A DNA stretch of 36,936 bases from Rhodanobacteraceae bacterium (GCA_027019085.1 JALUXG010000048.1:1-36936); one strand, 5' to 3'. Counted from the first letter of the stretch, positions 16,780 through 25,946 are shown. Numbers and translations: made by a program. The notes: a model not told the origin generated them from the letters alone.

Positions 16780-17831
16780 GAAGACTTCGCCTTGCGCACC
16801 GCGTCGCCGTTGGCCAGCTCATAGGCGCCGAGCACGATCACCGGCAGCCGGGGATCGAGCTTGCCCTCCACGCCCAGCGTGTCGCCCTCCGGCTGCACCA
16901 CGTCCACGGCGACACGTAGCGCATGCCCCTGGCGTTCCTGGAACAGATAGCTGCCCTTCCTGTCATGCAGAACCGACTGGCGCGGCACTGCCCAGGCCTG
17001 GAACCTGCGGGACAGGATCGTGCCCATTACCGGGCTGCCCGTTGCCATGCGAGCTGCAAGGGCTGCGGGTATCTGCACGCGCACGGGGACCAGGCCGGTG
17101 TTCGGGTCGATCGACTGGCCGACGGTCAGGACCTTGCCGGTGCCCTTTGCGGTGTTGTCGTAGACCGCCTGAACGTTCACGTCCATGCCTGCCCGCAGCG
17201 AAGGGGCGCGCTGCGGTTGCACGCCGAGCACGGCGACACGGCCCGCCGTCGGCGCGAAATCCAGCAACGGGGCCTGTGCCGCCACGCGTTGGCCACGGCC
17301 CACGTGCAACGCCGTGACTACGCCGTCGGCCGGCGCGCGCAGCACCTGCACACGCTTGCCTGTGCCCAACGCGCGTTGCGCCTGCAGGGCTGCTTCGGCA
17401 TCGGCCAGGGCCTGCCGTGCGGCATCGAGTTGCGAACGGGTGGCCAGTTTCTGGGCGGCAAGCTGGCGGGTGTGTGCGTACTGGCTCCTGGCCAGGGACA
17501 GGGCATTTGCGGCACTTTTGTAGGCTTGTAATGCAGCCGGGTCGGTGACCATGCGAAGCAGCACCTGGCCCTTGCGCACGGCCTGGCCCTGGGTGACCGG
17601 CAATGCGCTGATCTGTCCGCCGTGTGCCAGATTCAGGCGCTCGAGCCGGTTGCTGTCGGCGATGATGCTACCCCATGCGGAAACTCCGGCATGAAAGCTT
17701 TGCTGGACGGCCTTCACCGTGGTCACGGCGACACTCGGCGACGGGCTCGAACCGGGGGAAGTGCTTCCGCACGCAGTGAGCAATGCCGTCAGCACAAGTC
17801 CGGCGGCAAGGGGCAGGCAAGTTCGTTTCAT
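16776..17831 (-). CDS. RND efflux pump, periplasmic adaptor subunit (lipoprotein)
   Basis: 351 aa. Lipoprotein signal with lipobox LTAC (Cys21). Membrane-fusion protein layout: barrel-sandwich half (LAHGGQISALPVTQGQAVRKGQVLLRM, about 69-95), a short coiled-coil hairpin (about 98-150, AYKSAANALSLARSQYAHTRQLAAQKL and an Ala-rich return), the second lipoyl half (VLRAPADGVVTALHVGRGQRV) and beta-barrel (QSIDPNTGLVPVRVQIP). It bridges the permease and the outer membrane factor. It overlaps both neighbours by four bases, so the three subunits are made together. Confidence 0.92.
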   Translation of the reverse strand: MKRTCLPLAAGLVLTALLTACGSTSPGSSPSPSVAVTTVKAVQQSFHAGVSAWGSIIADSNRLERLNLAHGGQISALPVTQGQAVRKGQVLLRMVTDPAALQAYKSAANALSLARSQYAHTRQLAAQKLATRSQLDAARQALADAEAALQAQRALGTGKRVQVLRAPADGVVTALHVGRGQRVAAQAPLLDFAPTAGRVAVLGVQPQRAPSLRAGMDVNVQAVYDNTAKGTGKVLTVGQSIDPNTGLVPVRVQIPAALAARMATGSPVMGTILSRRFQAWAVPRQSVLHDRKGSYLFQERQGHALRVAVDVVQPEGDTLGVEGKLDPRLPVIVLGAYELANGDAVRKAKSS

Positions 17832-19267
17832 GGGCTTTGTTTCGCCATCCGGGATGGGGCGTGCGAGGGCGTGGCGTGGTCTGACCAGTCGCCGCCGAGC
17901 AACGTTTCAAGGGCAATGGAGGCCACGTCGCGCTGCTGCTGCAGGGCATAGACGGTCAGGTCGGCATCCAGTGCACTGGTACGGATGCTCAGCCATGTCG
18001 GCCAGTCGAGCAGGCCGCGCTGCCAGCTTGCCGAGGCGCGCTTGCCAGCAGCGTCGAGCTGGCTGGCGTGCTGGCGGGCGCTGTGCAACTGGCTGTCGAG
18101 CGTGTGCAACTGGGCGAGCAACCGGTGCATGTCGTTGCGCGTGCCCAGCAGGCGCGCGCGATAGACATCGGCCAGTTCCTGGCGCGTGGCGCGGGCGATC
18201 GCGATCTTGCCGCGGTTGGCATTGAACAGCGGCAGGGTCAGGCCGATGCTCAGGCCGTTGGTGTGGATGTTACTGGTGTCGCGTGCATGATTGAAACCGA
18301 TCTGGATGGCCGGATACTGAGCGAGGATCGCGGCGCGCACGCGCGCTTCCTGCGCCGCGTAGCCGGCCTTCAGGGCAAGCAGATCCGGACGGCGTTGCAC
18401 CAGGCTCTTTTCCGCACGGGCAAGTGCCGCGGCATCCGGTTGGGGTTGCCACGAGGGTCCGACCAGATGCAGTTGCACCGAGGGCGCCAGCCCGAGCAGG
18501 GCACGCAGGTCATGTTCGGCCTGGGTGCGCTGGAGAATCGTGGCATCAAGCAGGTTGCGCACATTGGCGGTGGCATTGAGGCCGACGCTGGCGCTGGCGT
18601 AATCGATGTTGCCGTCCTTGAGCGCGCGGTCGATGGTCGCATCCACAGTACCCAGGGCCTGGCGCTCATGGCGCAGGCGCATTTCCTGCGTGCGCAGGGT
18701 TTGCACCTGGTCAAACAGCAGGCGCGCCTGGGCGATGGTCTGCCACTCCGCCCACAACAGTTCGAGATGCACCTGGTGCTGGCTGGCGCGGGCGGCCGCG
18801 ACCCGCGCCGAGCGGGTAAGCAGCGACCCGAGGTCGAAATTGAGTCCGAGGTTGTAGGCGCTGGTCAGGCCCGGACCCTTGCTGCTGGGCACATCGCGGC
18901 TTGCGGCAAGCACGGGATCGGGCAGCAGTCCCGCGTCGAAGGCCTGCGCGCGACTGACCCCGAGCTGATCGCGCATGACCTTCAGTGTCGGATTGTTGGC
19001 CACGGCGAGCATGGCCGTCTCGGTGACATCGAGTCCGTTGGACGGATCGAATGCGTGTGTGCGAAGCGCAGGTAGCGGCATCGTGTCCGCCGAGACTTTC
19101 AGTTGCGCCAGCGAGCGGGCGGCAGGTGCAGGATGCAGCGGCCGGGGGTGGTAGATGGCGCAGCCGCCCAACAGGCTTGCGCCCAGCAGTGCCAGCGATA
19201 GCAGCCTGCGACGTGGCGGTGGCGGTGAACCCGGCGAGGGAATCATGCGGTGTGCGGACATGGACAT
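17828..19267 (-). CDS. RND efflux pump, outer-membrane factor (TolC-like lipoprotein)
   Basis: 479 aa. Lipobox LGGC after a basic, Pro-rich N-terminus (PPPPRRRLLSLALLGASLLGGC). The rest is helical with two repeated halves, as in OEP/TolC family proteins; NPTLKVMRDQLGVSRAQAFDAGLLPDP and RRPDLLALKAGYAAQEARVRAAILAQYPAI are the usual opening segments of each half. It forms the exit channel for the pump. ATG 19267 is the outermost start; ATG 19261 and ATG 19246 (MIPSPG) are alternatives, and the promoter position would favour an inner one. It is the first gene of the operon, 45 bp after mccB, with a CTAAG direct repeat in the gap. Confidence 0.9.
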   Translation of the reverse strand: MSMSAHRMIPSPGSPPPPRRRLLSLALLGASLLGGCAIYHPRPLHPAPAARSLAQLKVSADTMPLPALRTHAFDPSNGLDVTETAMLAVANNPTLKVMRDQLGVSRAQAFDAGLLPDPVLAASRDVPSSKGPGLTSAYNLGLNFDLGSLLTRSARVAAARASQHQVHLELLWAEWQTIAQARLLFDQVQTLRTQEMRLRHERQALGTVDATIDRALKDGNIDYASASVGLNATANVRNLLDATILQRTQAEHDLRALLGLAPSVQLHLVGPSWQPQPDAAALARAEKSLVQRRPDLLALKAGYAAQEARVRAAILAQYPAIQIGFNHARDTSNIHTNGLSIGLTLPLFNANRGKIAIARATRQELADVYRARLLGTRNDMHRLLAQLHTLDSQLHSARQHASQLDAAGKRASASWQRGLLDWPTWLSIRTSALDADLTVYALQQQRDVASIALETLLGGDWSDHATPSHAPSRMAKQSP

Positions 19268-19283
19268 AGGCTAGATTCCGGCA

Positions 19284-19300
19284 CTTAGTTCCTGCTTAGT
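19284..19300 (-). promoter_or_regulatory. CTAAG direct repeat (11-bp period) before the efflux operon
   Basis: On the minus strand ACTAAG-CAGGA-ACTAAG (19300-19284): two identical hexamers with five bases between. This is the same arrangement as before pepSY. A possible -10 (CTATGT, about 19270-19265) follows roughly 14 bp later, with weak match to consensus. The site sits in the 45-bp gap between the mccB stop and the outer-membrane factor start, so the efflux operon probably has its own regulated promoter. Confidence 0.6.
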
Positions 19301-19312
19301 GAAGCTGTAGGG

Positions 19313-20920
19313 CTACATGCGGAAAACGCCGTAGCGTTGCGGTTCGATGGGGGCGTTCATCGAGGTCGAGATGGCCATGCCCAGCACGCGGCGGGTATCG
19401 GTCGGGTCGATCACGCCGTCGTCCCACAACCGCGCGCTGGCGTAGTAGGGGTGGCCCTGGCGTTCGTACTGCTCGCGGATCGGCGCCTTGAAGGCCTCTT
19501 CCTCCCCGTCACTCCATGTGCCGCCCCGAGCCTCGATCCCGTCACGCTTGACCGTGGCCAGCACGCTGGCGGCCTGTTCGCCGCCCATCACGCTGATGCG
19601 GGCATTGGGCCAGGTCCACAAGAACCGCGCGCCGTAGGCCCGTCCGCACATGGCGTAGTTGCCGGCGCCGAAGCTGCCGCCAATGATCACCGTGAATTTG
19701 GGCACGTGCGAGCAGGCCACGGCGGTGACCATCTTGGCGCCGTCCTTGGCGATGCCGGCGTTCTCGTACTTCTTGCCGACCATGAAGCCGGTGATGTTCT
19801 GCAGGAACACCAGTGGCACGTTGCGCTGGTTGCACAGCTCGATGAAATGCGCGCCCTTGAGCGCGCTTTCGGCGAACAGGATGCCGTTGTTGGCGACGAT
19901 GCCCACCGGGTAACCGTGGATATGGGCAAATCCGGTGACCAGGGTCTTGCCGTAGCGTGCCTTGAATTCATGGAAGTCGGAACCGTCGACGATCCGCGCG
20001 ATCACCTCGCGCACGTCGAAGGGACGGCGCGTGTCCTGCGGGATCACGCCGTACAGCTCCTCGGCCGGATACTTCGGTTCGGCGGGCTCGCGCAGAGCCA
20101 GCGGCATGGCCTTGCGCCGGTTCAGATGAGCCACCGCATCGCGAGCCATCGCCAGCGCATGGGCATCGTTCTCGGCAAAGTGATCGGCCACGCCTGACTG
20201 CGCGGTATGCACGTCGGCTCCGCCAAGCGATTCGGCATCGACCTCTTCGCCGGTGGCGGCCTTGACCAGTGGTGGGCCACCGAGAAAGATGGTGCCCTGT
20301 TCCCTGACGATGATGGTCTCGTCGCTCATGGCCGGCACGTAGGCGCCACCGGCGGTGCACGAGCCCATCACCACGGCGATCTGCGGGATGCCCAGCGAGG
20401 ACATGCGTGCCTGGTTGAAGAAGATGCGGCCGAAATGCTCCCTGTCCGGGAACACCTCGTCCTGCAGCGGCAGGAAGGCGCCGCCCGAATCGACCAGATA
20501 GATGCAGGGCAGGCGGTTTTCCAGCGCAATTTCCTGGGCGCGCAGGTGTTTTTTCACCGTCATCGGGAAGTAGGTGCCGCCCTTGACCGTGGCGTCGTTG
20601 GCCACGACCAGGATTTCCTGGCCATGCACCCGGCCGATGCCGGTGACCAGCCCGGCCGCCGGTGCCTGGTCGTCGTACATGCCGTGGGCGGCCAGGGCCG
20701 ACAGTTCCAGGAACGGTGCGCCGGGGTCGAGCAGGGCGCGGATGCGCTCGCGCGGCAGCAGCTTGCCGCGCGCCAGGTGTTTTTCCCGTGCGCGCTTGCC
20801 ACCGCCGAGTGCGATGCGTGCCCACTGTTGCCTGAGATCGGCGACCTGGGCTTCCAGCGCGCTGGCGTTGCTGCGAAATGCATCGGAACGAGGGTCGATA
20901 CGGGAGGCGAGCGTGGGCAT
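19313..20920 (-). CDS. liuB: Methylcrotonoyl-CoA carboxylase, carboxyltransferase beta subunit
   Basis: 535 aa, exactly family length from ATG 20920 ([15 protein letters not shown]). The longer frame to 21280 is repetitive, crosses a terminator and runs over the small lipoprotein gene, so it is rejected. It transfers the carboxyl group from biotin to 3-methylcrotonyl-CoA. Marks: [62 protein letters not shown], and the C-terminal half with [27 protein letters not shown] and [12 protein letters not shown]. These are typical of MCC-beta rather than propionyl-CoA carboxylase beta. Its alpha partner is at 1176-3176. Confidence 0.95.
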   Translation of the reverse strand: MPTLASRIDPRSDAFRSNASALEAQVADLRQQWARIALGGGKRAREKHLARGKLLPRERIRALLDPGAPFLELSALAAHGMYDDQAPAAGLVTGIGRVHGQEILVVANDATVKGGTYFPMTVKKHLRAQEIALENRLPCIYLVDSGGAFLPLQDEVFPDREHFGRIFFNQARMSSLGIPQIAVVMGSCTAGGAYVPAMSDETIIVREQGTIFLGGPPLVKAATGEEVDAESLGGADVHTAQSGVADHFAENDAHALAMARDAVAHLNRRKAMPLALREPAEPKYPAEELYGVIPQDTRRPFDVREVIARIVDGSDFHEFKARYGKTLVTGFAHIHGYPVGIVANNGILFAESALKGAHFIELCNQRNVPLVFLQNITGFMVGKKYENAGIAKDGAKMVTAVACSHVPKFTVIIGGSFGAGNYAMCGRAYGARFLWTWPNARISVMGGEQAASVLATVKRDGIEARGGTWSDGEEEAFKAPIREQYERQGHPYYASARLWDDGVIDPTDTRRVLGMAISTSMNAPIEPQRYGVFRM

Positions 20921-21023
20921 GGTGGACCGCGGATGGGACGGAACCGGCATCATACGTCGATGCACGGGACACCCCAAGCCGCACAGGCCGGCGAAGTACG
21001 CGCAATGCCTGTCGCCGACAAGA

Positions 21024-21055
21024 AAAAACCGGCTGCGCGAACGCAGCCGGTTTTT
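21024..21055 (-). terminator. Rho-independent terminator after the small lipoprotein gene
   Basis: Stem CCGGCTGCG (21029-21037) with CGCAGCCGG (21042-21050) around CGAA, flanked by A6 and T5, so it is bidirectional in form. It lies about 50 bp after the stop of the lipoprotein gene and 104 bp before the mccB start, which separates the two transcription units. Confidence 0.9.
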
Positions 21056-21104
21056 CAGCGAGATGAAGCGGACAGCGTGTGCCCGCTCCGTCAGGCAGGA
21101 TGAC

Positions 21105-21353
21105 TTACTTGCTTGTCGAAGCCGCAGCCGGTTCGCTCGGAGCTTTCGCGGACGAGCCGGAAGCTGCGGGCGCCATCGCCGTGGAAGAGGCAGCCGGCTT
21201 GGCCGCCGTGCTGGTAGTCGCCGGAGCCTGGGCAGCCGGCTGGCTCGGAGCGGCTGCTGCGGGGGCCTTCTGGCTCTCACCCTTGCCGCCGTTGCTGCAT
21301 GCGGCCATCAGGGCGACCAGTGCGCCAGCGATCAGGAAACGCGTGAACTTCAT
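21105..21353 (-). CDS. Small Ala/Pro/Ser-rich lipoprotein
   Basis: 82 aa. Lipoprotein signal with basic start MKFTRF, hydrophobic core and lipobox MAAC (Cys19), followed by SNGGKGES. The mature chain of about 63 residues is nearly all Ala, Pro, Ser, Thr and Lys, so it looks unfolded. Ribosome site AGGGAGA lies about 6 bp before the ATG. It has its own terminator. No family recognised; small lipoproteins of this type may act as linkers or envelope-stress factors. The function is unknown. Confidence 0.85.
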   Translation of the reverse strand: MKFTRFLIAGALVALMAACSNGGKGESQKAPAAAAPSQPAAQAPATTSTAAKPAASSTAMAPAASGSSAKAPSEPAAASTSK

Positions 21354-21497
21354 GGAGCTTCTCCCTCAATTCCTCTTGGAATGCCGAAATGGCCGTCTAT
21401 TAATACCCTTTCCGCGCCTTGAATGCCACTGGCTGGCGAAGGAAAGTCAAGTGCCAGTTGTACCGATGTTCAGATTGCCGCCTCGGATGGATGGCGC

Positions 21498-22673
21498 TTA
21501 CATGGCTTCGATGGCCACCGCCGTGGCTTCACCGCCGCCAATGCACAGTGCGGCGACGCCACGTTTGAGGCCGTGCCTGCGCATCGCGCCAAGCAGTGTC
21601 ACGAGGATGCGCGCGCCGCTGGCGCCGATGGGATGCCCCAGGGCACAGGCACCGCCATGCACGTTGACCTTCCCGTGCGGGATGTCCAGCTCCTTCATGG
21701 CGGCCATCGCGACCACGGCGAACGCCTCGTTGATTTCGAACAGGTCCACATCGGCCACCGACCAGCCTGCCTTGTCGAGCACCTTGCTGATCGCGCCGAC
21801 AGGTGCGGTGGTGAACCACTCCGGCTCCTGCGAGTGGGTGGCATGCGCGACGATGCGTGCCAGCGGTTTGGCGCCATGCTTGTCCGCCAGTCCGGCGTCC
21901 ATCAGTACCAGCGCCGCAGCGCCGTCGGAAATGCTCGAGGAACTGGCGGCGGTAATGGTGCCGTTTTCCTTGCGGAAAGCCGGGCGCAGGCTGGGGATCT
22001 TGTCGATGTTGCTGCGGCCTGGTTGTTCGTCGGTGGCGTACTCCACTTCGCCCTTGCGGCCCTTCACGGTCACCGGGACGATTTCCCCGGCGAAGGCACC
22101 TTCTTCCTGGGCAGTCCGTGCGCGCCGGACCGATTCGATGGCGAAGGCGTCCTGATCCTCGCGCGAGAAATGGTACTTGTCGGCACAGGATTCGCCGAAC
22201 ACGCCCATGGCCTTGCCGTCGTAGGGATTGGTCAGGCCGTCCCAGGCCATGTGGTCGACCAGTGCGCCATCGCCGTAACGGATGCCCGCACGCGCCTGCA
22301 GCATGTGCGGCGCGTTGGTCATCGACTCCATGCCGCCGGCGACCACAACCGAGGCCGATCCGGCCTTGATCAGGTCATGGCCGAGCATGACCGCCTTCAT
22401 TCCCGAGCCGCAGACCTTGTTGATTGTGGTGCAGCCGACAGAGAGCGGCAGGTTTGCCCCCAGCGCGGCCTGCCGGGCAGGTGCCTGGCCCAGATTGGCC
22501 GGCAACACGCAGCCCATGAACACCTCGGAGACGGCGTCCCCCGGAACACCCGCCTGCGCGACGGCTGCGGCGATGGCGGTTGCGCCGAGCACTGGCGTGG
22601 GTACACCGCTGAACTGGCCGAGGAACGATCCGATGGGTGTACGCCGTGCGCCTGCGATGATGATGTCGGACAT
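21498..22673 (-). CDS. Acetyl-CoA acetyltransferase (thiolase)
   Basis: 391 aa from ATG 22673 (MSDIIIAGARRTPIG), normal for biosynthetic or degradative thiolases; the extension to 22877 is not family-like. Cleaves or forms acetoacetyl-CoA. Active-site residues: Cys88 (NKVCGSGMKAV), His347 (CALGHPIGASG) and Cys377 (ALCIGGGEATA), with NEAFAVVAM between. Next to the leucine genes it likely completes conversion of acetoacetyl units to acetyl-CoA, or it may serve isoleucine or polyhydroxybutyrate metabolism. It is on the minus strand and divergent from the autotransporter, with about 220 bp between their starts. Confidence 0.93.
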   Translation of the reverse strand: MSDIIIAGARRTPIGSFLGQFSGVPTPVLGATAIAAAVAQAGVPGDAVSEVFMGCVLPANLGQAPARQAALGANLPLSVGCTTINKVCGSGMKAVMLGHDLIKAGSASVVVAGGMESMTNAPHMLQARAGIRYGDGALVDHMAWDGLTNPYDGKAMGVFGESCADKYHFSREDQDAFAIESVRRARTAQEEGAFAGEIVPVTVKGRKGEVEYATDEQPGRSNIDKIPSLRPAFRKENGTITAASSSSISDGAAALVLMDAGLADKHGAKPLARIVAHATHSQEPEWFTTAPVGAISKVLDKAGWSVADVDLFEINEAFAVVAMAAMKELDIPHGKVNVHGGACALGHPIGASGARILVTLLGAMRRHGLKRGVAALCIGGGEATAVAIEAM

Positions 22674-22783
22674 GGGAAATGACCTGCGTGACGGGTTGGA
22701 GAATCCGGAACCGCACATTATGACGCCGGCGTGCCCCAGGCGCCAAGGACGCTTCCATACGCTCGGCCTAGGAAAATGTCCAT

Positions 22784-22813
22784 TTGTTAATTGTGCTGCA
22801 ACGCACATACAAT
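22784..22813 (+). promoter_or_regulatory. Likely sigma-70 promoter of the autotransporter
   Basis: TTGTTA at 22784-22789 and TACAAT at 22808-22813 with an 18-bp spacer match the -35 and -10 consensus at four and five of six bases. It lies about 80 bp before the start codon, in an AT-richer patch than its surroundings. Confidence 0.55.
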
Positions 22814-22894
22814 GCCTCATGGTTTGAGGGAACCTTGGGCGCAGCAGTCGCGCCTTGAAGCACGGCGAAAACGCCATTCAACACGGGGAGTTGC

Positions 22895-25780
22895 ATGAAC
22901 CAGCACAAGATGCGCCTGCGACCGCTCAGCGCGGCCGTGGCAGTGGCCATTGCATTCAGTCTCGGCGCGTGCAGCGGCGGTGGCAGCAATGTGCAGCCCA
23001 GTTCAGTGCCGTCGCCGGCGCCCGCTCCTGCGCCGTCCCCGTCCCCGTCCCCGTCTCCGTCTCCGTCTCCGTCTCCGTCTCCGTCTCCGTCTCCACAGCC
23101 GGCAATCGATGCACAACTTGCATTGACCAATACCTATGCGGCCCACGCCGCAGGATGGACCGGGGCCGGCGTGACCATCGGCATCGTCGATACGGGTGTC
23201 ATGCGCAACAACGCGACCCTTTTTCCCCGTGTACTCAAGGACCTCGTTTACGTCAGTTCAACGACGAACAATCTCAATGTCGATGACGTGGCCGGTCATG
23301 GGACATGGGTTTCCGAAATTGCCGCAGGAAAACCGTTCGACCAGTTCCCGGGCGGCATCGCTCCGGGTGCCGATCTCATTTCCGCACGCATCATTGACGA
23401 CAACGAATCCAAATCCGGATCGGGCGGCTTGACTGTCCCCCAAGAGGTGGCCCAACTGACACAGGTCAACAACGACCTGATGAGCAACAATGTCAAGGTG
23501 ATGAACAATTCCTGGGGAGGCATCACCTGGACCGATCCGGCCGTGGGCCAACAACTTGCTTCGGCCTACACCCAGTTTGTCAATTCCTGGGGCGGTCTGG
23601 TCGTGTTTTCCACCGGCAATGACGGTAAATCCCAGCCCGGGCAAATGGCTTCGCTGCCCAAGGATTCGCCCACCCTGGAAAAGGGCTGGATTGCGGTAGC
23701 GGCGCTGGACAGCAACGCCCCTACGCAACTGGCCAGCTATTCCAACGCCTGCGGCGATGCCATTTATTACTGCATCAGCGCGCCCGGCGATGTCATCGTC
23801 CTGGACAAGGACACGACGACATCCACCACCAATCCGACCTACTGGATCGTTACTGGCACGTCCTTTTCCGCGCCGATGGTTTCCGGCGCGGCCGCCCTGG
23901 TATGGCAGGCTTTTCCGTATTTCAGCAATGATCTGGTGCGCCAGACCATCCTGGGTACCGCGACCGACCTGGGTGCGCCGGGCCCGGATGTGATCTTCGG
24001 CTGGGGCGCGCTCGACGTCGGCAAGGCGGTGAAAGGCCCGGCCAATTTTGCCTGGGGTGACGTGTCAGTCAGTTTCAACACCACCCGTTCGACCTGGAGC
24101 AACGACATCACCGGTGCCGGCGGTCTGAGCAAGAACGGCAGCGGGACGCTGGTCCTGACCGGCACCAACAGCTACACGGGCAACACCAGCGTGCTGGGTG
24201 GGACGCTGCAGGTGGCCAACCCGGTGCCGGGTAATGCCAGCGTGGCGGCAGGGGCTTCGCTGACCGGCGTCTATGCTTCGGGCAGTCCCGCCGTGGGCTT
24301 GCCGGGCGTCAACGGCAACCTCGACAACAGCGGCACCGTGCTGGTGGCCGGTGGCAGTGCCAATATCGGCGCCAATTATGTGCAGACTGGCACGGGGACC
24401 CTGGCAATCAGCCTTGGCTCCATTCTCACGGTGGCGGGTACGGCATCGCTCAATGGCACCTTGAATATCGTCGGCGCCGATGCCGGCTATGTGCACAACA
24501 GCCACCAGGAGTTGCTGACCGCGGGCGGCGGCGTGACGGGTACGTTCTCCAGTTTCAACCTGTCCAGCGGGGTGTTCCTGAGCAGCACGCCGCAGTACGG
24601 TCCCAATGATGTGTGGATCGACACCACCAGCCTGAGCATCACCACCACCATGGCCACGGCCGGCTACAGCGCCAGTCCGCTGGTGATGGGCAGCGCACAG
24701 CGGGTGGACAGCGCCTTTCGTCAGATCGACCGGCAGGGTGCGTTTGCTGCATCGGGCACTTCGGCGATCCCGGCCGGATTCGTGCAGGGCGCGGGTGCGA
24801 TCCAGCACACACAAACGTTTGCGGCTGCGGCCCGTTCGCTGCAGAGCCTGTCGGGCGAGCTGCATGCGGCCAGTGCGGCGATGGCGCTGGAGGGCATCGA
24901 GGCCAGCAGCCAGGGGCTGTCGCGGCGCCTGGACCGGGTATCGGATTACGGTCGGTACGGGTTCTGGACACGCAAGCTCGAGCGCAGTGGCAGCATGGGT
25001 CGCAGCGGTTTCGATGGGGTGGGCTTCCAGATCGACGGCTGGATGGTCGGCGCCGACCGCCCGCTGGGCGAGCACGGCGTGGTCGGGTTCGCGCTGGCGC
25101 AGGGGCAGGGCGATTCGCGCCTGTCGCAAAGCGCCGACCGCAACCTGAGCCGCTCGAACGCGACGCTGGCCTATGCCGGCTGGAAGGAAGGGCACTGGTA
25201 CACCCGCGGCCAGGTCGGCTTCGGCCAGTACCGCCAGGACATCAGCCGGCAGTTGCTGCTGGGCAATCAGTGGTATCCGGTCTCGACCTGGTACAACGGC
25301 AGTTACCGCACGGCCTATGGTGAAAGCGGGCTGCGATTTGGCCGAGGGGTGGACCAGGTCACACCGTTCGTGAATGTGCAGTACGCCCACCTGGGCCGCA
25401 ATGGTTTTGCCGAGCAGGGTGCCTACGGCTTCGGACTGAAGGCGCCGGCGCAGACGCTGGAGCGCTGGCAGGCCGGGGTCGGGGTACGCGCAGCGCACCG
25501 GGTGCTGCTGGACGGTGGTCGCTGGCTGGACATCAGCGCCCACGCGCAGTGGCAGCAGACCCTGGCCTCGCGCGGTGCGCTGTTCGATGCCAGCTTCGTG
25601 GGCGTGCAGGGTTGGCAGTCACTGGCCGGTGTGGGGCTGTCGCGCTACGGCGGGCAGTACGGCGTGGCCATGGACGCACAACTGGGCCCGCGCACGACAC
25701 TGAAATTCGCCTACGACATCCAGACCGGACAGCGGATCGTGGCGCGGCAGGTGATGGCCCGGTTCAATCTGGCCTTCTGA
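22895..25780 (+). CDS. Autotransporter serine protease (subtilase) with lipobox
   Basis: 961 aa. Signal 1-25 ends in LGAC (Cys26), so the mature protein is predicted to be lipidated. A Ser-Pro linker follows (about 39-69). The S8 protease domain spans about 75-380, with Asp99 (GIVDTGV), His135 (AGHGTWVSEIAAG), oxyanion Asn242 (FSTGND) and Ser323 (GTSFSAPMVSGAAAL). Passenger beta-helix: the autotransporter repeat GGLSKNGSGTLVLTGTNSYTG, about 409-430. The barrel domain runs from about 690 to the C-terminus and ends in Phe (RFNLAF), as outer-membrane barrels do. It resembles NalP/AspA-type surface proteases that are lipid-anchored and trim other secreted proteins. A ribosome site GGGGAG precedes the ATG. 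It is a single-gene unit with its own promoter. Confidence 0.94.
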   Translation: MNQHKMRLRPLSAAVAVAIAFSLGACSGGGSNVQPSSVPSPAPAPAPSPSPSPSPSPSPSPSPSPSPQPAIDAQLALTNTYAAHAAGWTGAGVTIGIVDTGVMRNNATLFPRVLKDLVYVSSTTNNLNVDDVAGHGTWVSEIAAGKPFDQFPGGIAPGADLISARIIDDNESKSGSGGLTVPQEVAQLTQVNNDLMSNNVKVMNNSWGGITWTDPAVGQQLASAYTQFVNSWGGLVVFSTGNDGKSQPGQMASLPKDSPTLEKGWIAVAALDSNAPTQLASYSNACGDAIYYCISAPGDVIVLDKDTTTSTTNPTYWIVTGTSFSAPMVSGAAALVWQAFPYFSNDLVRQTILGTATDLGAPGPDVIFGWGALDVGKAVKGPANFAWGDVSVSFNTTRSTWSNDITGAGGLSKNGSGTLVLTGTNSYTGNTSVLGGTLQVANPVPGNASVAAGASLTGVYASGSPAVGLPGVNGNLDNSGTVLVAGGSANIGANYVQTGTGTLAISLGSILTVAGTASLNGTLNIVGADAGYVHNSHQELLTAGGGVTGTFSSFNLSSGVFLSSTPQYGPNDVWIDTTSLSITTTMATAGYSASPLVMGSAQRVDSAFRQIDRQGAFAASGTSAIPAGFVQGAGAIQHTQTFAAAARSLQSLSGELHAASAAMALEGIEASSQGLSRRLDRVSDYGRYGFWTRKLERSGSMGRSGFDGVGFQIDGWMVGADRPLGEHGVVGFALAQGQGDSRLSQSADRNLSRSNATLAYAGWKEGHWYTRGQVGFGQYRQDISRQLLLGNQWYPVSTWYNGSYRTAYGESGLRFGRGVDQVTPFVNVQYAHLGRNGFAEQGAYGFGLKAPAQTLERWQAGVGVRAAHRVLLDGGRWLDISAHAQWQQTLASRGALFDASFVGVQGWQSLAGVGLSRYGGQYGVAMDAQLGPRTTLKFAYDIQTGQRIVARQVMARFNLAF
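23035..23094 (+). repeat. Hexanucleotide tandem repeat coding a Ser-Pro linker
   Basis: Ten 6-bp units in a row: three GTCCCC then seven GTCTCC, lying in the autotransporter gene and read as alternating Ser and Pro. Unit changes would alter linker length by two residues and keep the frame. It joins the lipidated Cys to the protease domain. Confidence 0.95.
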
Positions 25781-25819
25781 AATCCCGGGATACGGAATTC
25801 CGGGATGCTGATCGTGCCT

Positions 25820-25946
25820 TGGCGGACGGTGCCCGCCCTACGTGCAACACATTGGACGGATGGAATCTGCATCGGATGGTCGGATGGCGGACGGTGCCCG
25901 CCCTACGCCGATTCCATCCACCGCGTAGGGCGGGCATCGTCCGCCG
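25820..25946. repeat. REP-like inverted repeat cluster
   Basis: Three copies of a 22-23 bp GC-rich unit (GGCGGACGGTGCCCGCC core with CTACG). Two are direct, at 25820-25842 and 25885-25907, and one is inverted, at 25924-25946. The second and third form a long stem with one mismatch, and an outer GGATGGAAT/ATTCCATCC pair lies at about 25858-25920. Similar GTAGGGCGGGC palindromes are dispersed in Xanthomonadales genomes. It separates the convergent autotransporter and isovaleryl-CoA dehydrogenase genes. Confidence 0.75.

Noticed and set aside
20921-21280. N-terminal extension of mccB to 21280
   Set aside because: It crosses a strong terminator and the small lipoprotein gene, is Arg/Pro-repeat-like, and the family length is met from 20920.
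23035-23094. CRISPR-like repeat
   Set aside because: Units are 6 bp with no spacers and are read as Ser-Pro within the autotransporter.
25782-25807. ATCCCGG...CCGGGAT hairpin as the autotransporter terminator
   Set aside because: Short stem with a long loop and no T-run after it.
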